Assembly: GCF_003386665.1 (NCBI RefSeq)
Contig: NZ_QTUB01000001.1
Span: 868,001 to 932,000 of the forward strand
Length of the DNA: 64,000 bases
From: Xenorhabdus cabanillasii
GTDB lineage: Bacteria > Pseudomonadota > Gammaproteobacteria > Enterobacterales > Enterobacteriaceae
Direction: 5' to 3'
The translations under genes were made by a program, and so were the position numbers. Of this stretch, positions 1-8,872 are shown one piece after another. Position 1 is the first letter of the stretch, and every line of letters starts with the position of its first letter. Below the pieces are notes generated by a model, which saw only the letters and a list, made by a program, of their open reading frames with translations, was not told where the DNA came from and made no database searches.

Positions 1-81
1 ACGTTTGGTGCCGAAGATAGTCATAAATTCGTGAATGGGGTATTGGACAAAGCTGGCCCGGTAGCACGTAAAAAAAAGTGA
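1..81 (+). CDS. nusB: NusB C-terminus (partial, runs off the left edge)
   Basis: The first 26 codons read in frame to a stop at 79-81 and match the end of the transcription antitermination factor NusB (TFGAEDSHKFVNGVLDK followed by a basic tail). NusB binds boxA RNA with S10 (NusE) and suppresses termination in rRNA operons. The next gene is thiL, as in the usual ribH-nusB-thiL-pgpA arrangement. Only the C-terminus is present, so length and start cannot be judged. Confidence 0.95.
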   Translation, partial: TFGAEDSHKFVNGVLDKAGPVARKKK

Positions 82-121
82 TTGCTTGCCAATAGCCCCT
101 ATTATAACTCGATGATTTTAA

Positions 122-149
122 ACATAAGGCCGGTTTCCCGGCCTTATGT
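122..149. repeat. Perfect 12-bp hairpin between nusB and thiL
   Basis: The arms ACATAAGGCCGG (122-133) and CCGGCCTTATGT (138-149) are perfectly complementary around a 4-nt loop. No U-tract follows on the + strand, so this is not a classical terminator. It more likely marks an RNA processing or stability site in the nusB-thiL transcript. It ends 32 bp before the thiL start. Confidence 0.7.
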
Positions 150-181
150 ACACATCGTCAGTCACTTTTTGGAATTCTATT

Positions 182-1228
182 ATGGCATGTGGTGAATTTG
201 ACCTCATTGCACGTTATTTCAATCGCCATGTTATCCGCCGACGTGATGTGAATCTAGGGATTGGTGATGATTGTGCGCTGATGACCGTTGCAGAAAAGCA
301 AGAGCTGGCAGTGACAACAGATACGTTGGTTTCTGGTATTCATTTTCTTCCTGATATTGCACCAGAAGATCTGGCGTATAAGGCTCTGGCTGTCAATATC
401 AGTGATCTGGCTGCGGTAGGAGCAGATCCTGCGTGGGCATCGTTGGCTCTGACTTTGCCGGCTATCAATGAGGATTGGTTAAAGCGGTTTAGTGATAGTC
501 TGTTTGAACAACTGAACTATTACGGAATGCAGTTAATTGGTGGAGATACAACCAAAGGCCCGATGAGCCTGACTCTGACTGTACATGGACTGGTTCCGGC
601 TGGCAGAGCACTACGTCGTACCGGTGCCAAAAATGGTGATTGGATTTATGTGACCGGAACTTTGGGTGATAGTGCAGCAGGGCTTGCCTTATTGCAGGAT
701 CGTCTGACAATCGAAGAAACAGCTATCCAAAACTGGCTTCTCAAGCGCCATCTCCGTCCACAGCCTCGGATCTTGCAGGGGCAGGCATTGCGTGGTTTGG
801 CCTCTTCTGCCATTGATTTATCAGATGGCTTAATTTCCGATTTGAATCATATTCTGACTGCCAGTCAGTGTGGTGCGCGTATTAACCTGGATGCACTGCC
901 TTATTCTGAGGCGATGCAGAAATATGTTCCGCCAGAGCAGGCACTAAGTTTGGCATTAAGTGGTGGAGAGGATTACGAGTTGTGCTTTACTGTACCTGAA
1001 CTGAATCGTGGCGCATTGAATATGGCTTTGGCACATACAGGAGCCAGTTTCTGCTGTATCGGGCAAATCAGACCAGAATCAGAAGGTATCCGCTATTTTA
1101 ACAATAATGAAGAAATTGAACTGGATCTGAAAGGATTCGACCATTTTAAAACTGAGAAAAAGCCGGTAGAAGATTGCCAGACATCAGAGCGTGAAGAGAA
1201 TGACCAAACGGAGGGGACTCATGGATGA
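182..1228 (+). CDS. thiL: Thiamine-monophosphate kinase
   Basis: ThiL makes thiamine diphosphate from thiamine monophosphate and ATP in the cytoplasm, the last step of thiamine cofactor synthesis. The protein opens with the family N-terminus [13 protein letters not shown], which fixes the start at ATG 182; an in-frame ATG at 146 would add 12 unrelated residues. Conserved blocks include GIGDDCAL (ATP/Mg binding), [19 protein letters not shown] and [13 protein letters not shown]. At 348 residues it is about 20 longer than E. coli ThiL because of a charged, non-conserved tail after the usual C-terminus. The tail runs 8 bp into pgpA, indicating translational coupling. Confidence 0.95.
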   Translation: MACGEFDLIARYFNRHVIRRRDVNLGIGDDCALMTVAEKQELAVTTDTLVSGIHFLPDIAPEDLAYKALAVNISDLAAVGADPAWASLALTLPAINEDWLKRFSDSLFEQLNYYGMQLIGGDTTKGPMSLTLTVHGLVPAGRALRRTGAKNGDWIYVTGTLGDSAAGLALLQDRLTIEETAIQNWLLKRHLRPQPRILQGQALRGLASSAIDLSDGLISDLNHILTASQCGARINLDALPYSEAMQKYVPPEQALSLALSGGEDYELCFTVPELNRGALNMALAHTGASFCCIGQIRPESEGIRYFNNNEEIELDLKGFDHFKTEKKPVEDCQTSEREENDQTEGTHG

Positions 1229-1712
1229 TGCAAAACGTCGTTTGAGGATGAGCAATCCGTGGCACTTGCTGGCTACCGGATTCGGCAGTGGTTTATCGCC
1301 GATTATTCCGGGCACCATGGGTTCAGTCGCTGCTGTCCCATTTTGGTTATTGTTGGCACAGTTACCCCAATGGGGGATCTGGCTGGCTATTTTGTCAGGT
1401 ACAATTATTGGTTGTGTTATCTGCCAGAAAGCGGCGGATGCTATACAGGTTGAAGATCCGGGGTGTGTGGTCTGGGATGAATTCATCGGAATGTGGATCA
1501 CATTAATGGCTATCCCCGTCCTCAACTGGCAATGGGTTTTAGTGGCTTTTGTGGTATTTCGTATTTTCGATATGTGGAAACCGTGGCCGATTCGCTGGTT
1601 TGACCGTTACGTCAAAGGTGGGGTTGGTATTATGCTGGATGATATTATCGCCGCGATTTTTGCCGTGATTGTTATCTGGTTGTTGAATCTCTATCAACTA
1701 TTACCTTTCTGA
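1221..1712 (+). CDS. pgpA: Phosphatidylglycerophosphatase A
   Basis: PgpA is an inner-membrane enzyme that dephosphorylates phosphatidylglycerophosphate to phosphatidylglycerol. [32 protein letters not shown] and the metal-binding MLDDIIA segment match the family. Several hydrophobic stretches are visible, as expected for a small integral membrane protein. ATG 1221 is chosen because GGAGGGG lies just upstream; in-frame starts at 1191 or 1200 would lie deeper inside thiL. The protein is 163 residues. It overlaps thiL by 8 bp and is followed by a terminator hairpin. Confidence 0.93.
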   Translation: MDDAKRRLRMSNPWHLLATGFGSGLSPIIPGTMGSVAAVPFWLLLAQLPQWGIWLAILSGTIIGCVICQKAADAIQVEDPGCVVWDEFIGMWITLMAIPVLNWQWVLVAFVVFRIFDMWKPWPIRWFDRYVKGGVGIMLDDIIAAIFAVIVIWLLNLYQLLPF

Positions 1713-1745
1713 ACCTTCCGTTTTTAGTGTAGTAATAACTGACTG

Positions 1746-1776
1746 ATTAGCCACTGTATACAGTGGCTAATTTACT
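1746..1776 (+). terminator. Terminator after pgpA
   Basis: An 11-bp perfect stem (ATTAGCCACTG / CAGTGGCTAAT) with a TATA loop is followed by a T-rich stretch. It lies 34 bp after the pgpA stop and plausibly ends the nusB-thiL-pgpA transcript. Confidence 0.75.
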
Positions 1777-2166
1777 TCTAACTTTTGTCTTATTCTTTAG
1801 TTGAAAGATTTCAGAAATTATCAATTCTATTAAATATAATTTATTGTTATTTTATTTTTTTAACATTATATTTTAAATTATTTTATGCCCTTGATTTTTA
1901 TATGAATCAGGATATCAAAAAATAAATAATCAAAAATATAAATCGTCTTATAAAATAACAAAAATGAAAGACAATAATCACCAGTTGACTTCAAAAACCA
2001 TAGGCGTATTATTTTTTTTAGTTAAATCAAAACTACAATAAGCCTATTAAATTTTATTATATTCATTTTCATCGAAAATGATTTTGAGGTGAAATAATCA
2101 GATTTTTAATCTGGTTTATATCCGTTGCAAAAAATATATAATCATTCGTATAGGAGTTGATTATTT
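1777..2166. other. AT-rich intergenic region before the LysRS-ALDH fusion
   Basis: About 390 bp, very AT-rich, without a credible gene. It must carry the promoter of the 2167 gene, but the base composition gives too many -10-like hexamers to choose one. AGGAG at about 2152-2156 is the probable ribosome binding site of the next gene. Confidence 0.5.
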
Positions 2167-4974
2167 ATGAAATGGTATTTTACGGAAGCATCAGAAATAC
2201 ATGATACAATTCCCTACGGAAAGGAAATTAATATTGGTGCTGGATTTGGTCCAACAGGAATTCCTCATATAGGAACGCTTTGTGAAATAATTCGTACCAA
2301 TTTAGTAAAAAAAGAACTCAACAAATTGGGTAGAAAAGTTAATTTTTATCTTATTTCAGACGATTTGGATCCGTTCAGAAAAATACCAACTAATGTACCT
2401 AATCCAGAAAGGTTAAAAAGTTATTTAGGTCTGCCCGTAAATAAAGTTCCAGACCCATTCGGCTTATACTCTTCATTCTCAGAGATGGCGGAAACACGAT
2501 TATTGGAACTTGTCAAAGAGTATGATATAGATTGTAATATAATAAAAAACTCTCTGGCTTATAGCAATGGAGACTATAACGATACAATTAAATTTTTTCT
2601 AAGAAATTTTTCAATTATCAATCAGATATGCAAAGAATCTACAGGTTATTTAAGGCAAAGAACATATAACATCATAATGCCTATTTCTGAAAAAACAGGC
2701 AAAATACTTGAGCATATTGTTATAACAAATGTAAATCCAGATGATGGAGAGATAACCTATTATATACCTTCAGAAGAAATAGTAAATAAACCTGGGTATG
2801 AATATGGTGTGGAACTTCGAGAGCTTTATCAGGATGAAATATTAGATCAAGAGCAAACAATTTCAATACTAAATGGGAAATCTAAACTCCAATGGAAAGC
2901 TGACTGGAGCATGCGTTTGCTACATAGGAATATTCATTTTGAAATGCATGGAGAAGATCTGACAGATTCAGCGGCTGTTGCTCGTCAGATTTTCGGTGCA
3001 TTACATAAACCTACTCCACGTTTTTACAAATATGGACTTTTTCTGGACTCTTCTGGGGAAAAAATATCTAAATCAAAAGGTAATGGCTTCTCTCTGAGTG
3101 ATGCTAGAAATCTCCTTACACAAGATGCTATTCAAATTCACTTATCAAAAAATCCTAAAAAAGCCACTAGATTTTATATAGAACAGTTTCCTGGATTGAA
3201 TGATCAAGTAAATATTTTGAACAAAAATAAAAAACGTTTATCTTTTTTAAAGATATCCAGAATATTAAAATCATCAAAACCAACCAGCCTTGCATCAGCG
3301 AGAAAATTTCTTGATTTATATAAAAGAGAAGGAGAATTTATATCAGAAAATGAACTAACAATTAGTTATAATTATTATTTGAAAATTAATAAAAATAATA
3401 ACAAAGGGTTAACAACAGGCAAAGAGGAGCAGTATTTTTCTGTTATCGCAGAATCGATAAAAACAGGAAAATACTTTTGTAAGGAAGATATATTAAAACT
3501 TATATTTGATACCTACGAAAATCTTTTCCCAGAAAAGGATAACCCAAAAATATGGAATTTACTTTATAGGGGGTTATTTGGTGATATCTGCGGTCCAAGA
3601 ATAAAGACCTGGATAGAGGTGAATGATACAAAAGAAATAATTGAATGTTTTGATCATCCACAAAAAATAAAAAAAGAAAGTGGAAACATAAAAATAGAAC
3701 CATCCATTATAAGAAATCTGTATCAGGATGAAAAATCACATATGACAAAATTATTCGGTAAAATTAATTTTCATCAAATTAGAGAAAAATGTAATGCTTT
3801 ATCTCATGAGTTGAAAAAACAGACAAGCTCCCTGATTGACGCTTTTTCTGAATACCAATGTAAAATCGTCACTGAGGATGAAATTTATCGCTCAGTAGAT
3901 CTTTTAGAGAATATTGAAAAAAACGAAAAATTTTTTCAAAAGAAAGTCTACGGTATTACATCATTTCTTCCTCTGAACCAACCAATTTACGCTTCTGTGT
4001 GTTTTGGTTTTATACCTTCTCTTATGGCTGAAAATGTTTGTATTCGCCCACCTACAGCGATGCATCCCCATTATAAAAAATTTGAAAAGGTTATTGATCT
4101 ATCAAAAATATCTGAATCATTTTCAGTTTCCTATGAAGATAAAGAGTTATTTTTAAGTAAAAGAGTAAAAGTAACTGATGCTGTTATTTTTACCGGTACA
4201 CCAGAAAACGCAATTAAAGTTCGCAAACATTTTAGAAAAAACACATTGTTTATCTTAAATGGGGCAGGACATAATCCCCTTGTTGTATCAAAGGATGCGG
4301 ATATAGATTTAGCTATCGAAAGTGCCAGGCGAGTTGTGCTCTATAATCAAGGGCAAGATTGTGCCGGCCCCAATTCTATATTGGTACACAATGATATATA
4401 TGATGTGTTTAAGGATAAATTAATTTCGAGTTTGAAAGAAATTGAAGATAAAGTAGGTCCTTATTCTGATTATGAGAATATAGTAGGTCCTAACAGTGAT
4501 ATCGATCACAGTATAAAGATTGCATCAATATTTAAAATGAACAGAAGTTATTGTACTTATGGAGGAGAAATAAATCCTATAAATGGTATGATAAAACCGA
4601 CTGTATTTGAAAAACCGCTGGTTTTAGGTGGTAATTACAAAGAGTTTTTTGCTCCTGTTTTCTTTTTGCAAAGATATCAGTTAGATCAGCAATTAATAGA
4701 TTATTTTTCTCATCCAAGTTACTCTGCTAATGCTATGTACATTTCTTTATTTGGTACAAGCGATTATATTAATCATGAATTAAATAAAAAGTTACACTTA
4801 CCGGATAGCATTCTCCACAATACTGATTTACATTTAGAGGAGCATGGTTATCTTCCATATGGTGGACAGGGACCTGCTGCATCATGCCTTTGGTATGATG
4901 GTAATAGAATTAATGGAAATACATTGCCACAAAGGGATATATATCAGTATCTGGTTGAACCGCACAACAGGTAA
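2167..4974 (+). CDS. Class I lysyl-tRNA synthetase-like / aldehyde dehydrogenase-like fusion protein
   Basis: This is a 935-residue two-part protein. Residues 1-520 resemble class I (archaeal/alphaproteobacterial-type) LysRS: the HIGH-type signature is PHIGTLCE (34-37 = HIGT), the KMSKS-type loop is KISKSKGNG (299-307), LQWKADWSMR (241-250) precedes a GEDL..S segment, and LLYRGLFGDICGPR (465-478) is in the C-terminal helical region. Residues about 535-930 resemble an aldehyde dehydrogenase: PLNQP (602-606) supplies the oxyanion Asn and NQGQDC (727-732) the nucleophilic Cys732. The general-base Glu of hydrolytic ALDHs is replaced by Asn698 (FILNGAGHNP). Inference: an amino acid, perhaps lysine, is activated as adenylate or aminoacyl-tRNA and reduced to an aminoaldehyde. 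The MFS gene starts 10 bp after the stop. The sequence is extremely AT-rich and probably acquired. Confidence 0.8.
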   Translation: MKWYFTEASEIHDTIPYGKEINIGAGFGPTGIPHIGTLCEIIRTNLVKKELNKLGRKVNFYLISDDLDPFRKIPTNVPNPERLKSYLGLPVNKVPDPFGLYSSFSEMAETRLLELVKEYDIDCNIIKNSLAYSNGDYNDTIKFFLRNFSIINQICKESTGYLRQRTYNIIMPISEKTGKILEHIVITNVNPDDGEITYYIPSEEIVNKPGYEYGVELRELYQDEILDQEQTISILNGKSKLQWKADWSMRLLHRNIHFEMHGEDLTDSAAVARQIFGALHKPTPRFYKYGLFLDSSGEKISKSKGNGFSLSDARNLLTQDAIQIHLSKNPKKATRFYIEQFPGLNDQVNILNKNKKRLSFLKISRILKSSKPTSLASARKFLDLYKREGEFISENELTISYNYYLKINKNNNKGLTTGKEEQYFSVIAESIKTGKYFCKEDILKLIFDTYENLFPEKDNPKIWNLLYRGLFGDICGPRIKTWIEVNDTKEIIECFDHPQKIKKESGNIKIEPSIIRNLYQDEKSHMTKLFGKINFHQIREKCNALSHELKKQTSSLIDAFSEYQCKIVTEDEIYRSVDLLENIEKNEKFFQKKVYGITSFLPLNQPIYASVCFGFIPSLMAENVCIRPPTAMHPHYKKFEKVIDLSKISESFSVSYEDKELFLSKRVKVTDAVIFTGTPENAIKVRKHFRKNTLFILNGAGHNPLVVSKDADIDLAIESARRVVLYNQGQDCAGPNSILVHNDIYDVFKDKLISSLKEIEDKVGPYSDYENIVGPNSDIDHSIKIASIFKMNRSYCTYGGEINPINGMIKPTVFEKPLVLGGNYKEFFAPVFFLQRYQLDQQLIDYFSHPSYSANAMYISLFGTSDYINHELNKKLHLPDSILHNTDLHLEEHGYLPYGGQGPAASCLWYDGNRINGNTLPQRDIYQYLVEPHNR

Positions 4975-4984
4975 AAAAATAAAA

Positions 4985-6133
4985 ATGACTGCCAGCATTA
5001 ATAAATCATATATGGTATCCATTATATTGGGAGCGTCTCTCGTGGGATTAGCGATGGGATATACATTACCGATGGTCAGTTTAAAGCTGGCAGGACAAAA
5101 TCACACTTCAACGACATTAGGTATAGTGTCAGCATTACCCGCGGTAGGAATGCTGATTTCTTCCATGATTATTCCAACATTGACTCGTTTATTTAATTTA
5201 AATAATTTATTGAGTTTTAGTTTATTGTTACTTGCCGTCTCTACTTTATTTTCCACTTACTTAAACCAAGTATATTACCTTGCCATTCCTCGGTTTTTGA
5301 TGGGCTTTGCTTGTGGTGTCATTGTGGTTGTTGGAGAATCCTGGATTAGCGATAATGTCAGTGATAACTATAAAGGAACATTAATGGGGTTATACACTTC
5401 AGTATTTACCGGGTGTCAATTACTGGGGCCATTATTGATTTCTATCGTTGGTATTATCTCGCTTATTCCTGCAACATTACTGAGCTTATTCTCTCTTGTT
5501 TGCATTGTACTTATATTAATAAATCCTTCAGCATCCTTATCACAACGGGCAGAAACAAATCAAGAAGTAAGATATCCTGCCTTGCCATTAATTATGTCTG
5601 CACCCTGTCTTATGATGGGTGTTTTTTGTTTTTCCTTTTTTGATGCAGCGACATTATCCATGTTTCCACTATATGGTTTGTCATTGGGAATTCACGAAAA
5701 AATTACCATTACCCTGATAACAGTAATTTTTTTGGGTGACGCAATTTTTCAAGTTCCTATAGGGTGGCTTGCAGATAAAACTAATCATCAAAGGATGCAT
5801 ATTATTTGTGGAGTGGTTTTTATTTTTAGCTTATTAGCATTACCACTTACTGTAAGCTCCTTATTTTTATGGGTTGATGTCATCATTATGGGAGCATTTG
5901 GTGGCGGGATTTATACCTTATCATTGGTGAGAGCCGGGAAAAAATATTCAGGTCAGACACTAATTACTATAAATTCCCTATTTGGCATTATTTGGAGCAT
6001 TGGCAGTCTTATGGGGCCTTTAATGACGGGTATTTCGATGGATATATTTAACGAAAAAGGGTTTATTATTGTCCTTGTTTTGGTCGGATTAATGTTTATA
6101 TTTTCACACTTGATCCCTAAAAAGCCTGTATAG
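4985..6133 (+). CDS. MFS transporter, partner of the LysRS-ALDH fusion
   Basis: A 382-residue polytopic protein with about 12 hydrophobic segments, typical of major facilitator superfamily permeases. It has the loop GWLADKTNHQR (the MFS GxxxD/R-type motif between helices, here in the second half) and a PRFLMGFACG segment in the first half. The start is ATG 4985, 10 bp after the upstream stop; the longer in-frame ORF beginning at 4844 overlaps the fusion gene and encodes unrelated residues. Tight spacing and matching low G+C indicate one operon. By context it probably exports (or imports) the product (or substrate) of the fusion enzyme. The substrate cannot be read from the sequence. Confidence 0.8.
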   Translation: MTASINKSYMVSIILGASLVGLAMGYTLPMVSLKLAGQNHTSTTLGIVSALPAVGMLISSMIIPTLTRLFNLNNLLSFSLLLLAVSTLFSTYLNQVYYLAIPRFLMGFACGVIVVVGESWISDNVSDNYKGTLMGLYTSVFTGCQLLGPLLISIVGIISLIPATLLSLFSLVCIVLILINPSASLSQRAETNQEVRYPALPLIMSAPCLMMGVFCFSFFDAATLSMFPLYGLSLGIHEKITITLITVIFLGDAIFQVPIGWLADKTNHQRMHIICGVVFIFSLLALPLTVSSLFLWVDVIIMGAFGGGIYTLSLVRAGKKYSGQTLITINSLFGIIWSIGSLMGPLMTGISMDIFNEKGFIIVLVLVGLMFIFSHLIPKKPV

Positions 6134-6204
6134 CTTATGAGTCTCAAGATGCAGCCAATAAAAGCTGCAACTTGAAATAGAGAGTATACAACGTAGTGGC
6201 AAAC

Positions 6205-6852
6205 TTAATGAGTTGTACCACCTGTCACAACAATATCCGATTTATTTTTCCAGGCTATCTCAATAGCTGTTTTCAATGCGATAGTCATTGTTTCCAGAGA
6301 CATACTTGGCATTTTAATATGCTCTGCTGCTTGTTGCGGTAAATAAGGAACATGGATAAATCCTCCACGAACAGTTGGGTATTTGTGTGACAGATAATGT
6401 AATAAGCCATACATCACATGGTTACAGACAAAAGTACCGGCTGTTTGAGAGACATAAGCTGGAATACCTGCTGTCTTCAGTTCATTGACTATTGCTTTGA
6501 TAGGGAGGCTGGAGAAATAAGCCGCAGGGCCTCCGGCAATAACGGGGGTATCAATTGGCTGTTTACCTGCATTATCAGCAATTCTGGCATCGTTAATATT
6601 GATTGCGACCCGCTCTATGCTGATATTTGTCCTGCCTCCTGCCAGCCCGACAGAAATTACCACTTCTGGCTGATAATTATCAATAGCGGCATAAAATTGT
6701 TCCAGTGAAGTATCAAAAATACAGGAGAGTTGCTGAATTTCAATATTTACATCGGCAATTTGGTTACCTTGTAGTGGTTTTATTGCTTCCCATGAAGGAT
6801 TGATGGTTTCGCTCCCAAAAGGCTCAAAACCAGTGATTAAAATTGTTTTCAT
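6205..6852 (-). CDS. pcp: Pyrrolidone-carboxylate peptidase
   Basis: Pcp is a cytoplasmic cysteine peptidase (family C15) that removes N-terminal pyroglutamate from peptides. The catalytic triad is visible: Glu80 (NISIERVAIN), Cys143 (TAGTFVCNHVMYGL) and His167 (GGFIHVPYLP). The length of 215 residues is normal, and ILITGFEPFG is the standard N-terminus. It is the last gene of a minus-strand operon DUF969-DUF979-pcp, a recurring arrangement in which the two membrane proteins are thought to take up pyroglutamyl peptides or 5-oxoproline for this enzyme. Confidence 0.96.
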   Translation of the reverse strand: MKTILITGFEPFGSETINPSWEAIKPLQGNQIADVNIEIQQLSCIFDTSLEQFYAAIDNYQPEVVISVGLAGGRTNISIERVAININDARIADNAGKQPIDTPVIAGGPAAYFSSLPIKAIVNELKTAGIPAYVSQTAGTFVCNHVMYGLLHYLSHKYPTVRGGFIHVPYLPQQAAEHIKMPSMSLETMTIALKTAIEIAWKNKSDIVVTGGTTH

Positions 6853-6916
6853 AGTTGTTTCCTGTCGTTATTTTATAAATATGTTTTTATAACTAATGTA
6901 TTTATAACTAATTGTT

Positions 6917-7933
6917 TTATATAAACATCAGAAAATAGAGTAAAAACACGTTGGTAATCAGCAAAATACATCCCGTAGGAATTTGCGCCTTAATAACGGC
7001 ATTTCGATCTGGCAGCTCCAATAGCGCGGCAGGGACGAGATTAAAATTTGCTGCCATTGGTGTCATCAACGTACCACAATAGCCGGAAAACATCCCGATT
7101 GCTGCCATCACTGCCGGATTGCCTCCATGTTGCAAGATCAGAATAGGAATACCAATTCCCGCTGTCACAATGGGAAAAGCAGCAAAAGCATTTCCCATGA
7201 TCATGGTCAGTAATGCCATGCAAAATACATACGTGATTGCAGCGATAAATCGGTTATCGACAGCCAGATAACTCTCCGTCAGATGGGAAATAATTGTGCC
7301 CACGCCTGCGGCAGTAAACAGTAATCCGAGAGTTGCCAGAATTTGCGGTAAAATGAACACACAGCCGATAGAGCCCAACAATCGGCGAGTTTCTTGCATA
7401 GGCTGCATGATTTTTTCGTGGGTGATATATATGGTGATGACCAATGCGATCAGACAGCCGAGGCTAATAGAAAACAGTGTAACCAGCGTTGTATGATTAC
7501 CTTCGCCAAAAATGGCTCGTTCTAATTCTGGGACATGATTAAACAGCAAAACGCCAATCATAGTGATAACGGGAATAAGCACAGCGGGTAAAAATAAGCG
7601 ATTGCCGAGACGAGCTGCACTTTCCTGCCGCTGTTTTGGTGTAGGTTGGTGGTAGTTACCTAAACGTACTCCACCAAACCCTGCCAGCAGAGCCATTACC
7701 ACCATCAGAATTCCCACTCCGATATGGACAATTCTTGTTGCATGAGTTTCGTTGCTGATCCAGATCTCTATCAGACGGTAGCTCCAGTCTCCCAATAGAA
7801 AAATAAAGCCATAAAGTCCCCAAAACAGGCCGGTAGTCAAGCGACGGGGATTGGCTTTATCGCGCCAGGACATTACAGTAACGATAAGTAAAATAACCCC
7901 TGCTAAGTAGTAGAGATACTGTAATTGAAACAT
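6917..7933 (-). CDS. DUF979 family membrane permease component
   Basis: A 338-residue protein with about ten hydrophobic segments, matching the DUF979 family. It contains glycine/proline-rich loops such as MGNAFAAFPIVTAGIG and FSGYCGTLMTPMAANFN, which recall ion-transporter-type permeases. Its ATG overlaps the stop of the DUF969 gene (TAATG), so the two are translationally coupled and probably form one transporter. Pcp follows 64 bp downstream. Function is assigned by association: probable uptake of pyroglutamate or pyroglutamyl peptides. The biochemical substrate is not established. Confidence 0.85.
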   Translation of the reverse strand: MFQLQYLYYLAGVILLIVTVMSWRDKANPRRLTTGLFWGLYGFIFLLGDWSYRLIEIWISNETHATRIVHIGVGILMVVMALLAGFGGVRLGNYHQPTPKQRQESAARLGNRLFLPAVLIPVITMIGVLLFNHVPELERAIFGEGNHTTLVTLFSISLGCLIALVITIYITHEKIMQPMQETRRLLGSIGCVFILPQILATLGLLFTAAGVGTIISHLTESYLAVDNRFIAAITYVFCMALLTMIMGNAFAAFPIVTAGIGIPILILQHGGNPAVMAAIGMFSGYCGTLMTPMAANFNLVPAALLELPDRNAVIKAQIPTGCILLITNVFLLYFLMFI

Positions 7934-8676
7934 TATCTTGCCTCCTTACTGGCCTGCTTTATCGGGTTTAAAGGCGTCTGGTTCAGGGAAGCAATTTCTT
8001 TGGCAAGCCGATTATCAAGGCGATAGAGCCTAACTGAATGAATTAAAAAAGCACAAATAGCGGTCGGAATGCCCCACATGGCGATATGCAGAGGTTCAGT
8101 CTGGATGCCAGCGGAGTTCAGCATAAAATTGTGCATAAATATAATGGCACCGAATGCGACAAAAATATCTTCACCGAAAAATAATCCGGTATTATCTGTT
8201 GCAGCGGACATAGCACGGATCCGGTAACGGATATGGTCAGGCAAATCACCATATTGATTCTCGGCAGCCCCTTCTGCCATAGGTGCCAACAGTGGACGAA
8301 CCATTTGTGGATGCCCGCCCAGACTGGTTAATCCCAGAGCAGCAGAGGTTTCACGTACAAATAAATAGATTATCAATAAACGTCCTGCTGTGGCGCTTTT
8401 GATATGGGCAATTGTACGTTGGGCTTGTTCTTTTAACCCATGCCTTTCCAGCAGACCGATGATGACTAAGGGCAGTAAAATAGTCAGCGATAGATTGAGT
8501 GTATTAAGAAACCCGGAACCGAGTTTTTCCAGAATATCGAGGATTGGCATACCGGCGGCTAACCCAGTAACCAGCCCTGCAATTGTTACAATCAAAACAG
8601 GATTGAGCCTCAGAATAAAACCGACCATGATGACTACGATCCCGATTAAGGGCCAAAAATTGATTGTGTACTGCAT
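7933..8676 (-). CDS. DUF969 family membrane permease component
   Basis: A 247-residue integral membrane protein of the DUF969 family. It starts with a hydrophobic helix (FWPLIGIVVIMVGFILRL) and contains conserved loops RETSAALGLTSLGGHPQMVRPL and SAATDNTGLFFGEDIF. It is the first gene of the minus-strand operon DUF969-DUF979-pcp and overlaps DUF979 by one base. ATG 8676 is preceded on its strand by GGGGAAGTAAA, a good ribosome binding site. Repeats and palindromes immediately upstream (8707-8820) probably hold its promoter and operator. Confidence 0.85.
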   Translation of the reverse strand: MQYTINFWPLIGIVVIMVGFILRLNPVLIVTIAGLVTGLAAGMPILDILEKLGSGFLNTLNLSLTILLPLVIIGLLERHGLKEQAQRTIAHIKSATAGRLLIIYLFVRETSAALGLTSLGGHPQMVRPLLAPMAEGAAENQYGDLPDHIRYRIRAMSAATDNTGLFFGEDIFVAFGAIIFMHNFMLNSAGIQTEPLHIAMWGIPTAICAFLIHSVRLYRLDNRLAKEIASLNQTPLNPIKQASKEAR

Positions 8677-8706
8677 CTTTTACTTCCCCTTTGGATAAAT
8701 GAAGTG

Positions 8707-8820
8707 TTGTTCTATTGTTGGTTTAAATTGCATGGATTGTTGTATTATTGTTTTAAATTGTTGAACAACAAATAGGTCGCGATCAAATAATGATCAATGC
8801 AAATTTGCATCAGATCGCGA
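8707..8820 (-). promoter_or_regulatory. Putative control region of the DUF969-DUF979-pcp operon
   Basis: Two 24-bp direct repeats (8707-8730 and 8737-8760) match at 21 positions and are spaced exactly 30 bp, about three helical turns. Both end in TTTAAATTG. Next to them are the perfect palindrome ATGCAAATTTGCAT (8797-8810) and the inverted arms TCGCGATC (8777-8784) / GATCGCGA (8813-8820), with TGATCA between. Such structure upstream of a divergently oriented uptake operon suggests regulator binding. No regulator is identified; the nearby LuxR-type gene is a fragment. Confidence 0.5.
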
Positions 8821-8872
8821 AAATGGGATGCAGATCACTTGTTGGTTTGTGGGTATTGCCAATATCTGAAAT

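Noticed and set aside
4844..4984. Longer N-terminus for the MFS transporter
   Set aside because: The extra residues lie in the coding sequence of the upstream fusion gene and are not MFS-like; the ATG at 4985 fits the family and spacing.
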